A stretch of 30,215 nucleotides of DNA from positions 1-30,215 of the forward strand of contig JBLIMK010000042.1 of NCBI GenBank assembly GCA_047638715.1. The letters run 5' to 3'. Position numbers and translations under genes: made by a program. The notes under the pieces were generated by a model. It did not search any database. It was not told the DNA's origin and saw nothing but the letters and a program-made list of their open reading frames with translations. Below are positions 9,041 to 17,433 of the stretch, piece by piece; within the stretch, counting starts at the first letter, position 1; each line of letters opens with the position of its first letter. This stretch comes from SHLQ01 sp047638715. Its GTDB lineage: Bacteria; Actinomycetota; Acidimicrobiia; Acidimicrobiales; SHLQ01.

Positions 9041-10615
9041 ATGAACCTTCCTTCGCTCCGCAAACAGCTGCCACTCGTCGCGACGTTCGCCGTCTTCTTT
9101 TTCGTGCTGGTGGCGCCATGGATCGCTGGTGCGTTCGGGGCCTCATCGGACACGGTCGAGCGACGTGCGCCAGCGCCGAGACCCTCGTTCGACGGCGATG
9201 CAGTGTTCGACGCTGCAACGTTCAGCGGGCTCAATGACTACATCCGCGATCGAACGCCGCTTCGGGGGACGGCGGCCGGCTGGGCGAACCGCGCATGGTT
9301 GCAACTCGGCGCGTCCGGTGATGCGACTGTCGTCGAGGGCCCCGGTGCAACGATGTTCTTGGCCGAGGACTTCACCCGTCCGTGCACACGCGAGTACGAG
9401 CTCGACGACATGGTCGACCGTTTCGATGCGTACAGCGAGGCAGCCGAAACCGGTGGCAAGGAATGGTTGTTCTTGGTCGCATCGGACAAGGGAGCGATTC
9501 TTGATCATCGTCTTGGCGGTCGTGCCTCCATCGCGGCCACGTGCAGTCGTGAAGCGCGTGCGGAGTTTCGTGGTGCGCTCGACTTGACCGGAGCATCGGT
9601 TGACTTGGCTCCGTCGCTCATCGCAGCAGATAAGGCCGTACCGGGACGTTGGTACTACGAGCACGATTCACACTGGACCTTCGAAGGGGGAGGTTTGGTC
9701 GCCGGCGACATCGTCGAACGTTTCGCTCCGGACATCTATGACCCGAAGGTGATTCGAAAGATCGAGCGGGCCCTGCCGATCAACGGCGACATCTACCGGC
9801 GTCTCAGCATCGAGAAGACGCTCGACGTTCCCGATCCGGTGCGGGTCTCGATGCGCCCGGACGTCACGACCGATCGGAGCGAAGGTGAGCTGATCGGAAC
9901 ACGCACGGTTCGGACGTATCGAAGCGAGGGTGAAGGTGAGGTCGTGGCCGGGCGAACCGTGGTCGTCCACGACTCGATGATGAACTTCGTCGAACGACAA
10001 CTTGCTCCGTACTTCGAGGAGATCGTTTTCATTCACTGGGACGACCTCGATAAGGCCGGATTCTTCGATCGCGTCGCCGATTCTGATCGAGTGATTCTCA
10101 TGCGCGTCGAACGCGAAGCGCACCGGACGATTCGAGGACTTTTGCTCGCCGATGAGTTTGGCCAGTCATTTGTGGAGGCATTGGGTAAAGCACAAGTAGA
10201 GCCGATCGTGCCGGATGCGAGGCTCGCGACCGACGTGCTCGGTGGGACAGGCGCGTTGCGTCGATTCACGATCGACACCGGCACGTTCGTGCAGGCGTTC
10301 GGCGACCTTCTCGTCAATCCGGGCGTCGATGGGTGGACTGGGCCGTATCTGACCGGCGAGCTCTACGAGGACGAGTCGCATCCGAAGTATGGCGAGTGGC
10401 AGGCTGTCAACGAACCTGAGCCGCCCACCGGAGCGCCGACTAACTGCACGGAGTTCGGCACGTCTCCATGTGGCAGTTGGTTAGTGCTGTTCGGCGTGCC
10501 GATCGAGCTGGTAGATCAACTCGACGCCGAATTCGATGGCAGTGATGGCTTCACGACCGGCATGATCAGACGCGTCGAAGAAACGGGCGCGCTGTACGTC
10601 TACTCACTGGCGTAG
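9041..10615 (+). CDS. AlgJ/AlgX-like SGNH acetyltransferase partner
   Basis: 524 aa. One N-terminal membrane anchor (residues 10-33), then an extracytoplasmic domain. The motif WYYEHDSHWTFEGGG puts D209 and H211 where AlgJ/AlgX proteins carry their catalytic D-x-H, and VVVHDSMM offers S312 as the nucleophile in place of the usual G-D-S. The C-terminal ~100 residues, with two Cys near 467 and 475, are not obviously part of the family core. The gene directly follows the MBOAT gene, so the pair probably transfers acyl groups to a cell-envelope glycan outside the membrane. Family assignment rests on these motifs and the neighbour. Confidence 0.82.
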   Translation: MNLPSLRKQLPLVATFAVFFFVLVAPWIAGAFGASSDTVERRAPAPRPSFDGDAVFDAATFSGLNDYIRDRTPLRGTAAGWANRAWLQLGASGDATVVEGPGATMFLAEDFTRPCTREYELDDMVDRFDAYSEAAETGGKEWLFLVASDKGAILDHRLGGRASIAATCSREARAEFRGALDLTGASVDLAPSLIAADKAVPGRWYYEHDSHWTFEGGGLVAGDIVERFAPDIYDPKVIRKIERALPINGDIYRRLSIEKTLDVPDPVRVSMRPDVTTDRSEGELIGTRTVRTYRSEGEGEVVAGRTVVVHDSMMNFVERQLAPYFEEIVFIHWDDLDKAGFFDRVADSDRVILMRVEREAHRTIRGLLLADEFGQSFVEALGKAQVEPIVPDARLATDVLGGTGALRRFTIDTGTFVQAFGDLLVNPGVDGWTGPYLTGELYEDESHPKYGEWQAVNEPEPPTGAPTNCTEFGTSPCGSWLVLFGVPIELVDQLDAEFDGSDGFTTGMIRRVEETGALYVYSLA

Positions 10616-10690
10616 GAGAGTCGCGGCCCGACGATTTCCGGAAGCCTCGCGCGTTCCCTCGGCCCGACCGTCCGCGAGCAAACGTCAAAC

Positions 10691-10753
10691 GGTGCCTGGC
10701 ACTAAACCCGTCTTCTGGTACCTGGCACCGGATGCCTCTTCTGGTGCCAGGCA
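10691..10753. repeat. REP-like cluster of GGTGCCTGGCAC motifs
   Basis: Three copies of a near-palindromic 12-mer in 63 bases: GGTGCCTGGCAC (10691-10702), GGTACCTGGCACC (10717-10729) and GGTGCCAGGCA (10743-10753). The last two are preceded by the same TCTTCTGGT segment 26 bases apart. Such motifs are typical of dispersed repetitive extragenic palindromes. No transposase is nearby. Confidence 0.7.
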
Positions 10754-10800
10754 GCAGGGGCTACGGCAAGCGCAAGAATAGTTGGTGATACAAATGCGAG

Positions 10801-11148
10801 ATGGCGGGAACAGGCGCGTGGCGGTCGTCGAGGAGGAGAGCGTTGTCGGCGATCGTGCTGATCGCGGGGGCAACGATCGCGTTCCTCATCTTCACCGGTC
10901 CTCCCACGTTGTCGATCGATTCGGGGTGTCGCAATGACATATCGATGCGTCACGACGGCGACTCCTGGTTGAACGGCGGGCCGATCCCCGAGGAGTGGCG
11001 ATATCGCGGCTCGGTCGAGGGAACCTTCGAACGGAGGTCCGATACCGAGGGCGTCTTCAGCGCAGACGGATTCGACGTCACGCTTTACGCCGGCAACACA
11101 ACACTGCTCGTCTGCGAATCCTGGCCTGAGCCCGAAGACTCGGCTTAG
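10801..11148 (+). CDS. Small hypothetical protein with N-terminal membrane segment
   Basis: 115 aa. Basic residues (RSSRRR) precede one hydrophobic helix at about residues 14-33 (LSAIVLIAGATIAFLIFTG); the remaining ~80 residues are polar and probably extracytoplasmic, with two cysteines (C43 and C105) that could form a disulfide. I recognise no family. A TACAAA box lies six bases before the ATG, a weak fit to the leaderless pattern. The stop codon overlaps that of the convergent ligC by a few bases. No partner is evident. Confidence 0.55.
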   Translation: MAGTGAWRSSRRRALSAIVLIAGATIAFLIFTGPPTLSIDSGCRNDISMRHDGDSWLNGGPIPEEWRYRGSVEGTFERRSDTEGVFSADGFDVTLYAGNTTLLVCESWPEPEDSA

Positions 11149-12239
11149 CTCAACACCGTTCCGATATCGATCGGTTCGAGCGTGGGGAACTGGTCGATGG
11201 TTGCCGACTCGGGTTCGCGGTCTGGGCGCCAGCGCATGAAGCGGGTCGTTCCGCGGAAACGTCCATCAGTCGCGAGCACGTATTTAACCTCGACGACGCG
11301 CTCCGGATGGACCGGAATCCATGAGTTGTCTCGGCCGTTGGCGCCGCTCCAACGATTGGGCGCCCCCGGCATAGACGATCCTTGATGCGCCTCTGGGGCT
11401 CCGTCCGTGCTCGGCCTTGCGCCCGACGACCAGCTCGCCCAGGGGTGCTCGCTCATGTCGGTCATGACGTATGGCGCCATCTCGTCAGTCAACTCGATCC
11501 GCCTTTTCGCGGTGAACGACGCCGAGACGCCAACGTGCCGGAGGTCGCCTTCGTCGTCGTAGAGACCGAGCACGAGCGAACCGACGCCATCGCCGCTCTT
11601 GTGGATGCGATAACCGGCGACCACGCAGTCGATGGTGCGCACATGCTTCAACTTGAACTGCACACGTTTGTCTTGCACATAGGCACCATCGAGCGGCTTG
11701 GCGATCAGCCCATCAAGCCCAGCGCCTTCGAGGGTGTGGAACCACTCCATTGCTTGGGCACGGTCGGTGGTCATCGGCGCGAGGTGGATCGGCTTTGTGA
11801 ACTTGTCTGCGATCGACTCGAGCGTCTGTCTGCGATCGGCGAATGGTGTCTCGAGGAAGGACTCATCGCCGAGCGCCAGGACGTCGAAGGCGATGTAATC
11901 GACCGGGGTCTTTTCGGCGAGCATGTTGACCCTGCTCTCGGCGGGGTGGATGCGTTGGCCGAGCGCGTCAAAGTCGAGGGTGCCGTCGATGGCCACGATG
12001 AGCTCACCGTCGAGGACGCAGCGATCCGGGAGCGAAGTTCTCAACGGTTCGAGGATTTCAGGGAAGTAGCGATTGAACGGCTTCTGATTCCGGCTGCCGA
12101 GCACGATCTCGTCGCCATCTTTAAAAACGATGCAGCGAAATCCGTCCCACTTGGGCTCGAGCGCAAGCTCGCCTTCGGGCAGATCGTCGAGCGCCTTGGC
12201 GAGCATTGGTTTGATCGGCGGCATCACCGGAAGGTCCAT
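11145..12239 (-). CDS. ligC: ATP-dependent DNA ligase, LigC type
   Basis: 364 aa, the length of actinobacterial LigC proteins. The adenylation motif EPKWDGFR places the AMP-accepting lysine at K30. Further ligase motifs are VLGSRNQKPFNRYFPEI (Ia), CVLDGELIV (III), IAFDVLAL (IIIa), GLDGLIAKPLDGAY (IV) and QFKLKHVRTIDCVVAGY (V). A C-terminal OB-fold contains RVVEVKYVLATDGRFRGTTRFMRWRPD (motif VI region). LigC enzymes seal nicks in repair and are not essential for replication. There is no LigD, Ku or LigC-associated polymerase in the window. The TAAAGT box six bases upstream of the ATG suggests a leaderless transcript. Confidence 0.92.
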   Translation of the reverse strand: MDLPVMPPIKPMLAKALDDLPEGELALEPKWDGFRCIVFKDGDEIVLGSRNQKPFNRYFPEILEPLRTSLPDRCVLDGELIVAIDGTLDFDALGQRIHPAESRVNMLAEKTPVDYIAFDVLALGDESFLETPFADRRQTLESIADKFTKPIHLAPMTTDRAQAMEWFHTLEGAGLDGLIAKPLDGAYVQDKRVQFKLKHVRTIDCVVAGYRIHKSGDGVGSLVLGLYDDEGDLRHVGVSASFTAKRRIELTDEMAPYVMTDMSEHPWASWSSGARPSTDGAPEAHQGSSMPGAPNRWSGANGRDNSWIPVHPERVVEVKYVLATDGRFRGTTRFMRWRPDREPESATIDQFPTLEPIDIGTVLS

Positions 12240-12245
12240 GGGACG

Positions 12246-12251
12246 ACTTTA
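12246..12251 (-). promoter_or_regulatory. -10 box (TAAAGT) for ligC
   Basis: TAAAGT on the minus strand ends six bases before the ligC ATG. No convincing -35. Confidence 0.5.
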
Positions 12252-12287
12252 GGACGGTTCAACCTTGCCCGGAGAGGTGACGGCTGG

Positions 12288-12854
12288 TCACGGATGTCCG
12301 CAGATGCCGTATAGGGCCGCGTCGACGTACTTCGGCAAATCTTCGACAGCGATGTGTTCGCCGCGCATGAGCCGCTTCGATGCAAAGGGGCCCTCGATGA
12401 TGTCGAGCGCAAAATCCAAATCGAGGTCATCGGGGATCTCGCCGCGTGATTGTGCGAGCTGGATGATCGTCTTCAGCGGGTGGTGTCGCTCTTGCATGAA
12501 TTCGGCCTTCAAGGCACGAAACGACTCGTCCTGAGCACTTCGGGCGATCATTCCGAGCATCATTCGGAACACACGCGGATCTTCCATCACGGGGAGGAAA
12601 CACCCGTAGAGCTCGATCAGATCGCTGCGCAGGGAACCGGTATTGGGCGTGGGAAATGGCTCGATCGCGGTGTCGACAGCATCGAGGATCAGGTGATTGC
12701 CCGAATCCCAGTGCCGATAAATCGTCGTCTTGGCTACGCCGGAGTGTTTCGCCACGGCATCGATTGTGAACCCCCCGACGCCGACTTCGGCGATCACCTC
12801 GAGTGCGGACGTCAGAACACTCTGCCGTGCTTCTTCGCTTCGTGGACGTGCCAT
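12288..12854 (-). CDS. TetR family transcriptional regulator
   Basis: 188 aa. The N-terminal helix-turn-helix region is typical: ALEVIAEVGVGGFTIDAVAKHSGVAKTTIYRHW (residues 17-49). The C-terminal domain resembles the TetR C-terminal group that follows a conserved EPFPTPNTGSLRSDL segment. The gene is divergent from the MMPL transporter, and the gap between them holds two copies of the same palindrome, one per promoter. It is therefore very probably an autoregulated repressor of the transporter. The inducing ligand is unknown; ligands of similar pairs are lipids or toxic hydrophobic compounds. Confidence 0.93.
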   Translation of the reverse strand: MARPRSEEARQSVLTSALEVIAEVGVGGFTIDAVAKHSGVAKTTIYRHWDSGNHLILDAVDTAIEPFPTPNTGSLRSDLIELYGCFLPVMEDPRVFRMMLGMIARSAQDESFRALKAEFMQERHHPLKTIIQLAQSRGEIPDDLDLDFALDIIEGPFASKRLMRGEHIAVEDLPKYVDAALYGICGHP

Positions 12855-12900
12855 GGAGTCACCGTCGGGCTCTCTGGAGAAAGTACTTTCTACGTAAATA

Positions 12901-12916
12901 GCTACTTCGTCGTAGC
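12901..12916. promoter_or_regulatory. Operator copy 1 (TetR side)
   Basis: GCTAC-N6-GTAGC, 47 bases upstream of the TetR start codon. On the minus strand it lies between a possible -35 TTGTAC (12922-12927) and a possible -10 TAGCTA (12899-12904), 17 bases apart, so binding there would block the regulator's own promoter. Confidence 0.65.
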
Positions 12917-13000
12917 GAAATGTACAACAAGGATCATCGCTGGCTTTGTGCCGATCCTGCCTGTGACATCCGTCTTAGTGTCTTTGACGCGATGTTGCGA

Positions 13001-13028
13001 TTGACTTGTCGCTACTCATCCGTAGCGT
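13001..13028 (+). promoter_or_regulatory. MMPL promoter with operator copy 2
   Basis: GCTAC-N6-GTAGC at 13011-13026 repeats the arms and spacing of the site at 12901. It lies between TTGACT (-35, 13001-13006) and TAGCGT (-10, 13023-13028; 16-base spacer). A Shine-Dalgarno GGAG at 13042-13045 precedes the MMPL ATG. Occupation by the divergent TetR protein would shut off the transporter. Confidence 0.65.
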
Positions 13029-13051
13029 AATTTTTCTTTCTGGAGATCTGC

Positions 13052-15460
13052 ATGTTTTCGAAGCTTGCTCGCTGGTGTTACCGCAAACCGTGGCTTGTCA
13101 TTGGCGCCTGGGTGCTCATTATGGCCGGGATCTTGGGGACGCTTGGAGCGCTCGGTGGACCATCTTTCTCGAACAGCTTCTCCGTGCCAGAGTCGGAGTC
13201 CGCTGACGGCTTCGATATCTTGACCGACAACTTCGGTGGCCTTGGCGCTGGTCTCGGCGGGTCCATAGTTGTTGAAACGGAGCGTGGAGTGGACGACCCG
13301 GCGGTCGTTGCGGCACTTTCGGAGTACTTCGATGTCCTACAGAACGAAACTGGCGATGGCCGAGCGCTCGATGGCCTGACGCTTCGATCTCCGTACCTTC
13401 CAACTCCCGACGGCGGGCCGAACCCACAGATCTCACCGGGAGGAACGATCGCCTACGCCTCGATTAACCTTGTTGAAGAGATAGACCAAGTCGCCTCTGC
13501 AGAGATGGGCGTCTTCCTTCGCGAAACGGCTGACGAGCTCGGTCTTGAGGAGTCCATTGGTGGTCGCGTCGAGATCGGTGGCGCCGCACTCGTCGAGTTC
13601 AAACCCCCCGAATCTGAGCTTCTCGGTCTCGCGTTCGCCGTCGCTGTCCTGATCGTTGCTATGGGCTCGGTGGTCGCCATGGGAACCACGATCAGCGTGG
13701 CAGTGTTTGGCGTCGCCGGCGGCTTCGCAGTGATGGCCGTACTTTCGAATGCATTCACCATTCCTGAGTTCGCAACCACGATCGGCTTGATGATCGGCCT
13801 CGGTGTCGGCATCGACTATGCGTTGTTTATCGTCACCCGTTACCGCGAAGCGCTCCGAGATGGATTCGATGCAGAGGGTGCCACCGTTGTCGCACTCGAC
13901 ACGGCGGGACGCTCGGTCGTGTTCGCTGGCGCCACAGTGGTCGTCTCCCTCCTAGGTCTGTTGCTGATCGGACTCGATTTCATTTCCGGTCTTGGCTACG
14001 CCACGTCGGCCACGGTGCTGATGGTGATGCTTACTTCGATCACATTGCTGCCAGCCACGCTGGGTTTGGTTCGAGAAAGGATCCAGATCACGCGCTGGCG
14101 CGGCATGATCGCTGCCGGGCTTGTCGCCGTTGCGCTGCTCGGCTTGGGGCTCAGCATCTCGCCGCTACTCTTCGCCGTTCCACTTGCGATGGTCATCGTT
14201 GTTGCCGGCTACCTGCCGTTTGCCTCGCCGCTCAAGAACAAGTTGCCAGCACGAAAAGACGTCCCGGTTCGAGAGACGGTGTGGTATCGCCTCAGCCGAA
14301 CCGTCCAGGCCCGCCCGTGGCTCTTCCTGATCGGTTCGTCTGTGATTCTTTTGGTGTTGACGATTCCGGTGCTCAGCTTGAACCTCGGGTTCTCCGATGA
14401 AGGCAACTACAACGAAGAGACGACCACTCGTCAGGCCTACGACTTGCTCGCTGACGGCTTTGGTGATGGCGCAAACGGCCCGTTACTAGTCGTCTCGGAG
14501 ATCTCGTCACTCGCTGATTTGGAAATACTTTCGGCACTAAGTGTTGCAATCAATGAGACCGAAGGGGTTGCCTTTGCATCGCCCGCGTTCCCGAACAACC
14601 AGGAAGACCCTGCTGCTTCGACCGCTGCAGCAATTCAAATTCAGCCCACCTCGTCCCCGCAGTCTCAAGAGACCGAAGAACTCGTCGACCGGCTCCGTGA
14701 TGAGGTAATTGCGCCGGCCATCGAGGGAACAACGCTTGAGCCCAAGCTCACCGGTGCGACTGCCGTGAACATCGACTTCACCGAGTTCTTGGCGACTCGC
14801 CTGCTCCTGTTCTTCGGCGTGGTGCTCGCACTGTCGTTCGTCCTATTGATGGTCGTGTTCCGTTCGATCCTCGTCCCCCTCAAAGCCGTCATCATGAACA
14901 TGTTGTCCATCGGCGCCGCATACGGCATCGCTATCGCGATCTTCCAATGGGGCTGGTTTGGATCGGTCTTCGGAATCGAGGGCGCTCCGATTGAACCGTT
15001 CATTCCAATGCTCATGTTCGCGATCGTCTTTGGCCTATCCATGGACTACGAGGTGTTCATACTCAGCCGCATCAAGGAAGAGTTCGAACGCACTGGTGAC
15101 CCGGTGACCTCGGTCGCCGATGGTCTTGCGATGACCGCTCGGGTAATCACCGCCGCAGCAGCGATCATGATCGTCGTGTTTGGGAGCTTTGTTTTTGAAG
15201 ACGATCGAATCATCAAACTCTTCGGCTTTGGCCTTGCAGCGGCGGTTTTCATCGATGCGACGCTCGTTCGACTGATCCTCGTACCTGCCACGATGCAGTT
15301 GCTCGGTGCAAAGAATTGGTGGCTCCCGGGTTGGCTCGACAAGATCTTGCCCAATCTCAATGTCGAAGGCGAGCATCACGAGCCGCCAGTGGCAGTGGCA
15401 GTGGCAGTGGCAGTGGCCGAGACGGCTCCAGATGTGTTCGAACCTGAGCTCGTCTCCTAG
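13052..15460 (+). CDS. MMPL family RND transporter
   Basis: 802 aa. Two repeated halves, each with one helix, a periplasm-like loop and a bundle of helices, in all about twelve membrane segments. Each half carries the MMPL signature with the proton-relay Asp: GLGVGIDYALFIVTRYREAL (first half) and FGLSMDYEVFILSRIKEEF (second half). The proteins export lipids or hydrophobic compounds to the actinobacterial envelope using proton motive force. The C-terminal tail has five Val-Ala dipeptides from a hexanucleotide repeat. The ATG at 13052 has GGAG six bases upstream. Expression is probably repressed by the divergent TetR protein. Confidence 0.95.
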   Translation: MFSKLARWCYRKPWLVIGAWVLIMAGILGTLGALGGPSFSNSFSVPESESADGFDILTDNFGGLGAGLGGSIVVETERGVDDPAVVAALSEYFDVLQNETGDGRALDGLTLRSPYLPTPDGGPNPQISPGGTIAYASINLVEEIDQVASAEMGVFLRETADELGLEESIGGRVEIGGAALVEFKPPESELLGLAFAVAVLIVAMGSVVAMGTTISVAVFGVAGGFAVMAVLSNAFTIPEFATTIGLMIGLGVGIDYALFIVTRYREALRDGFDAEGATVVALDTAGRSVVFAGATVVVSLLGLLLIGLDFISGLGYATSATVLMVMLTSITLLPATLGLVRERIQITRWRGMIAAGLVAVALLGLGLSISPLLFAVPLAMVIVVAGYLPFASPLKNKLPARKDVPVRETVWYRLSRTVQARPWLFLIGSSVILLVLTIPVLSLNLGFSDEGNYNEETTTRQAYDLLADGFGDGANGPLLVVSEISSLADLEILSALSVAINETEGVAFASPAFPNNQEDPAASTAAAIQIQPTSSPQSQETEELVDRLRDEVIAPAIEGTTLEPKLTGATAVNIDFTEFLATRLLLFFGVVLALSFVLLMVVFRSILVPLKAVIMNMLSIGAAYGIAIAIFQWGWFGSVFGIEGAPIEPFIPMLMFAIVFGLSMDYEVFILSRIKEEFERTGDPVTSVADGLAMTARVITAAAAIMIVVFGSFVFEDDRIIKLFGFGLAAAVFIDATLVRLILVPATMQLLGAKNWWLPGWLDKILPNLNVEGEHHEPPVAVAVAVAVAETAPDVFEPELVS
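15389..15418 (+). repeat. GTGGCA hexanucleotide repeat, five units
   Basis: Five tandem GTGGC(A/C) units in frame at the MMPL C-terminus, encoding (Val-Ala)5 in the cytoplasmic tail. Unit number could vary by slippage without a frameshift. Confidence 0.95.
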
Positions 15461-15552
15461 CACATCACCGGCGTCAGATACGGTTTCAAACGTGACGAGA
15501 ATGTCATGTTTTTCGCCGAACGATCGACGTTTCCGCGTGGTTGGATGACCTC

Positions 15553-16089
15553 ATGGAGCAAACGAACCTCATCGCGATCGTCGGCAGCCTCCGCGCGGGA
15601 TCGGTGAACCGAGCAGTAGCTCGCGCGGCGATCGCTCTCGCCGCCGAAGACGTCCACATTTCGATACACCCGATCGGTGATATCCCTCTGTACAACGGCG
15701 ATGTCGAAGAACGCGGTCTGCCCGAAAGCGTGGTCGCCCTCAACGTTGCGATCTCCAATGCTGACGGCGTCATCTTCTTCACGCCGGAGTACAACAGCTC
15801 GCTACCCGCTGTCACGAAGAATGTGATCGATTGGTTGTCTCGTGCGCCGCGAGCACTCGACGGTGTTCCGTTCGCTGCGGTGGCGACCAGTCCCGGCGGT
15901 CGTGCTGGAGCAAGCGTGTTGGCTCACTTCGAGGCCACTTTCGAACACATGCGTGGCGACTACCGCCGCTACATATCCCTCGGCATCGGAAACTACGGCG
16001 AAAAGCTGGACGAAGCCGGAGAGCTCGCCGACCCGGAAATGAGAAAGCAGCTCGCCGACTGGGTCGACGGTTTCGTCAGCGAGCTCTGA
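15553..16089 (+). CDS. NADPH-dependent FMN reductase
   Basis: 178 aa from the ATG at 15553 (an in-frame TTG lies at 15541). The flavodoxin-like fold is shown by GSLRAGSVNRAVARAA (phosphate-binding loop near the N-terminus), FFTPEYNSSLPAVTKNVIDWLSR (flavin-contacting segment) and the SPGGRAGA loop. Members of this family (azoreductase, chromate or quinone reductase types) reduce FMN or quinones with NAD(P)H. The gene ends seven bases before the convergent acyl-CoA dehydrogenase. Physiological substrate unknown. Confidence 0.9.
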   Translation: MEQTNLIAIVGSLRAGSVNRAVARAAIALAAEDVHISIHPIGDIPLYNGDVEERGLPESVVALNVAISNADGVIFFTPEYNSSLPAVTKNVIDWLSRAPRALDGVPFAAVATSPGGRAGASVLAHFEATFEHMRGDYRRYISLGIGNYGEKLDEAGELADPEMRKQLADWVDGFVSEL

Positions 16090-16096
16090 GCGTCGC

Positions 16097-17314
16097 TCAG
16101 ACTGGCTTGGGCGCCTTCGGGAGGCCGAGTACCAACTCACCAATGATGTTGCGCTGCACCTCAGAGGTACCGGCGTAGATCGTTCCAGCGCGTGCGTTGT
16201 AGAACGCGCCGACCCATGATCCGGCGTCATTTGATGCGCCCCGAAGGTCTCCGCCGAATGACGTCTTGGCGATGCCCTCGGGCGTCATCGCCGCAGGGCC
16301 AAGGATGTCGAGGGAGAGTTCGGTGACCCGTTTGTGGAGTTCGCTCCAATAGAGCTTGAAGGTCGACTCGCCTGGACCGGGTTGCCCGCCGTTCAAGAAT
16401 TTGGTCAGCGTCTGCATGCCGAGGAGCCGCATGATCTCGACCTCGCAATAGATTCCGGCAAGGCGGTCGCGGATGACCGGGTCGGTGTCCTTACCGCACT
16501 CCCTGGCCAACTCGACCAGCTTGTCGAACTCGGCTCGGAACGCGATCGGTGTCGTCGCGGCAGCCTCGCCACGTTCGTAGCCGAGGAGGGTCATCGCAAC
16601 GGCCCAGCCGCCATTCACTTCACCGATCACGTTCTCTTTTGGCGTGCGTGCATCGGTGAAGAAGGTCTCATTGAAGTCGGCGTCACCACTGAGCATTTGG
16701 ATCGGGCGAACCTCAACTCCGTCTTGGTCCATCGGGCACAACATGAAGCTGATGCCTCGGTGTTTTGGCGCGTCGAGGTCGGTGCGACAGAGTACGAAGA
16801 TCCAGTTTGCGACGTGGCCAGCGGAGGTCCAAATCTTCTGTCCGTTAATGGTCCACTCGTCACCGTCGAGTTCCGCTCGACATCCCAAGGAAGCAAGATC
16901 CGATCCAGCATCGGGCTCGGAGTAGCCCTGACACCACACGTCCTCGCCGGAGATGATCCGGGGAAGAAAGTGAGCTTTTTGTTCGCGGGTGCCCCAGTGC
17001 AGAATCGTGTTGCCGACCATCTGGATGCTGAAGGCATCGTTTCCACTGCCGAGGGGAGCGCCGGCCTTCACGAACTCCTCAGCGATGATCACCTGCTCGA
17101 GTTCGCTGAGGCCGCCGCCGCCGTATTCCTTTGGCCATGCAGGTGCGAGCAGCCCGTCCGCGGCGAGCTTTTGGCGCCACACAAGGCTGAATTCATAGCC
17201 CTCTTCTCGCTCGAGTGCGCCGATCCCAGTCCAGTCGTCAGGCAGATTTTTCCGAAGGAAGGTTGTGATGCGTTCGCGGAAGGCGTCAGCTTCCACGGAA
17301 TATGTGGGGTCCAT
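16097..17314 (-). CDS. Acyl-CoA dehydrogenase
   Basis: 405 aa from the ATG at 17314, preceded by a GAGGAG Shine-Dalgarno; the frame opens at a GTG at 17362, but that start would lie beyond the 22-base palindrome. The FAD/substrate signature WCQGYSEPDAGSDLASL and the C-terminal YAGTSEVQRNIIGE, which holds the catalytic Glu, are present. The enzyme oxidises acyl-CoA to enoyl-CoA and passes electrons to ETF. The subgroup is unclear; actinobacterial members act on fatty-acid or steroid side-chain intermediates. A perfect palindrome just upstream suggests a TetR-type regulator acting in trans. Confidence 0.93.
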   Translation of the reverse strand: MDPTYSVEADAFRERITTFLRKNLPDDWTGIGALEREEGYEFSLVWRQKLAADGLLAPAWPKEYGGGGLSELEQVIIAEEFVKAGAPLGSGNDAFSIQMVGNTILHWGTREQKAHFLPRIISGEDVWCQGYSEPDAGSDLASLGCRAELDGDEWTINGQKIWTSAGHVANWIFVLCRTDLDAPKHRGISFMLCPMDQDGVEVRPIQMLSGDADFNETFFTDARTPKENVIGEVNGGWAVAMTLLGYERGEAAATTPIAFRAEFDKLVELARECGKDTDPVIRDRLAGIYCEVEIMRLLGMQTLTKFLNGGQPGPGESTFKLYWSELHKRVTELSLDILGPAAMTPEGIAKTSFGGDLRGASNDAGSWVGAFYNARAGTIYAGTSEVQRNIIGELVLGLPKAPKPV

Positions 17315-17333
17315 CTGGGCTCCTCGGCAACGT

Positions 17334-17355
17334 CTTGTTACTCCACAGTAACAAG
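17334..17355. promoter_or_regulatory. Perfect 22-base palindrome upstream of the acyl-CoA dehydrogenase
   Basis: CTTGTTAC-N6-GTAACAAG, 8+8 arms, 20 bases upstream of the start codon and within the 119-base gap after the LOG gene. There is no T-run, so an operator is more likely than a terminator. Actinobacterial beta-oxidation genes are commonly controlled by TetR proteins with sites of this size. Confidence 0.6.
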
Positions 17356-17433
17356 AGTGCACCGACCCGAGACTGGTCGGGATCGACGTGGGCGAGGTTC
17401 TGCGTCGTCTGGCTCAGCCTGTGCGATCTCGAA

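Noticed and set aside
11382..12314. Plus-strand 310-codon ORF over ligC
   Set aside because: Shadow of a certain gene with clear ligase motifs on the other strand.
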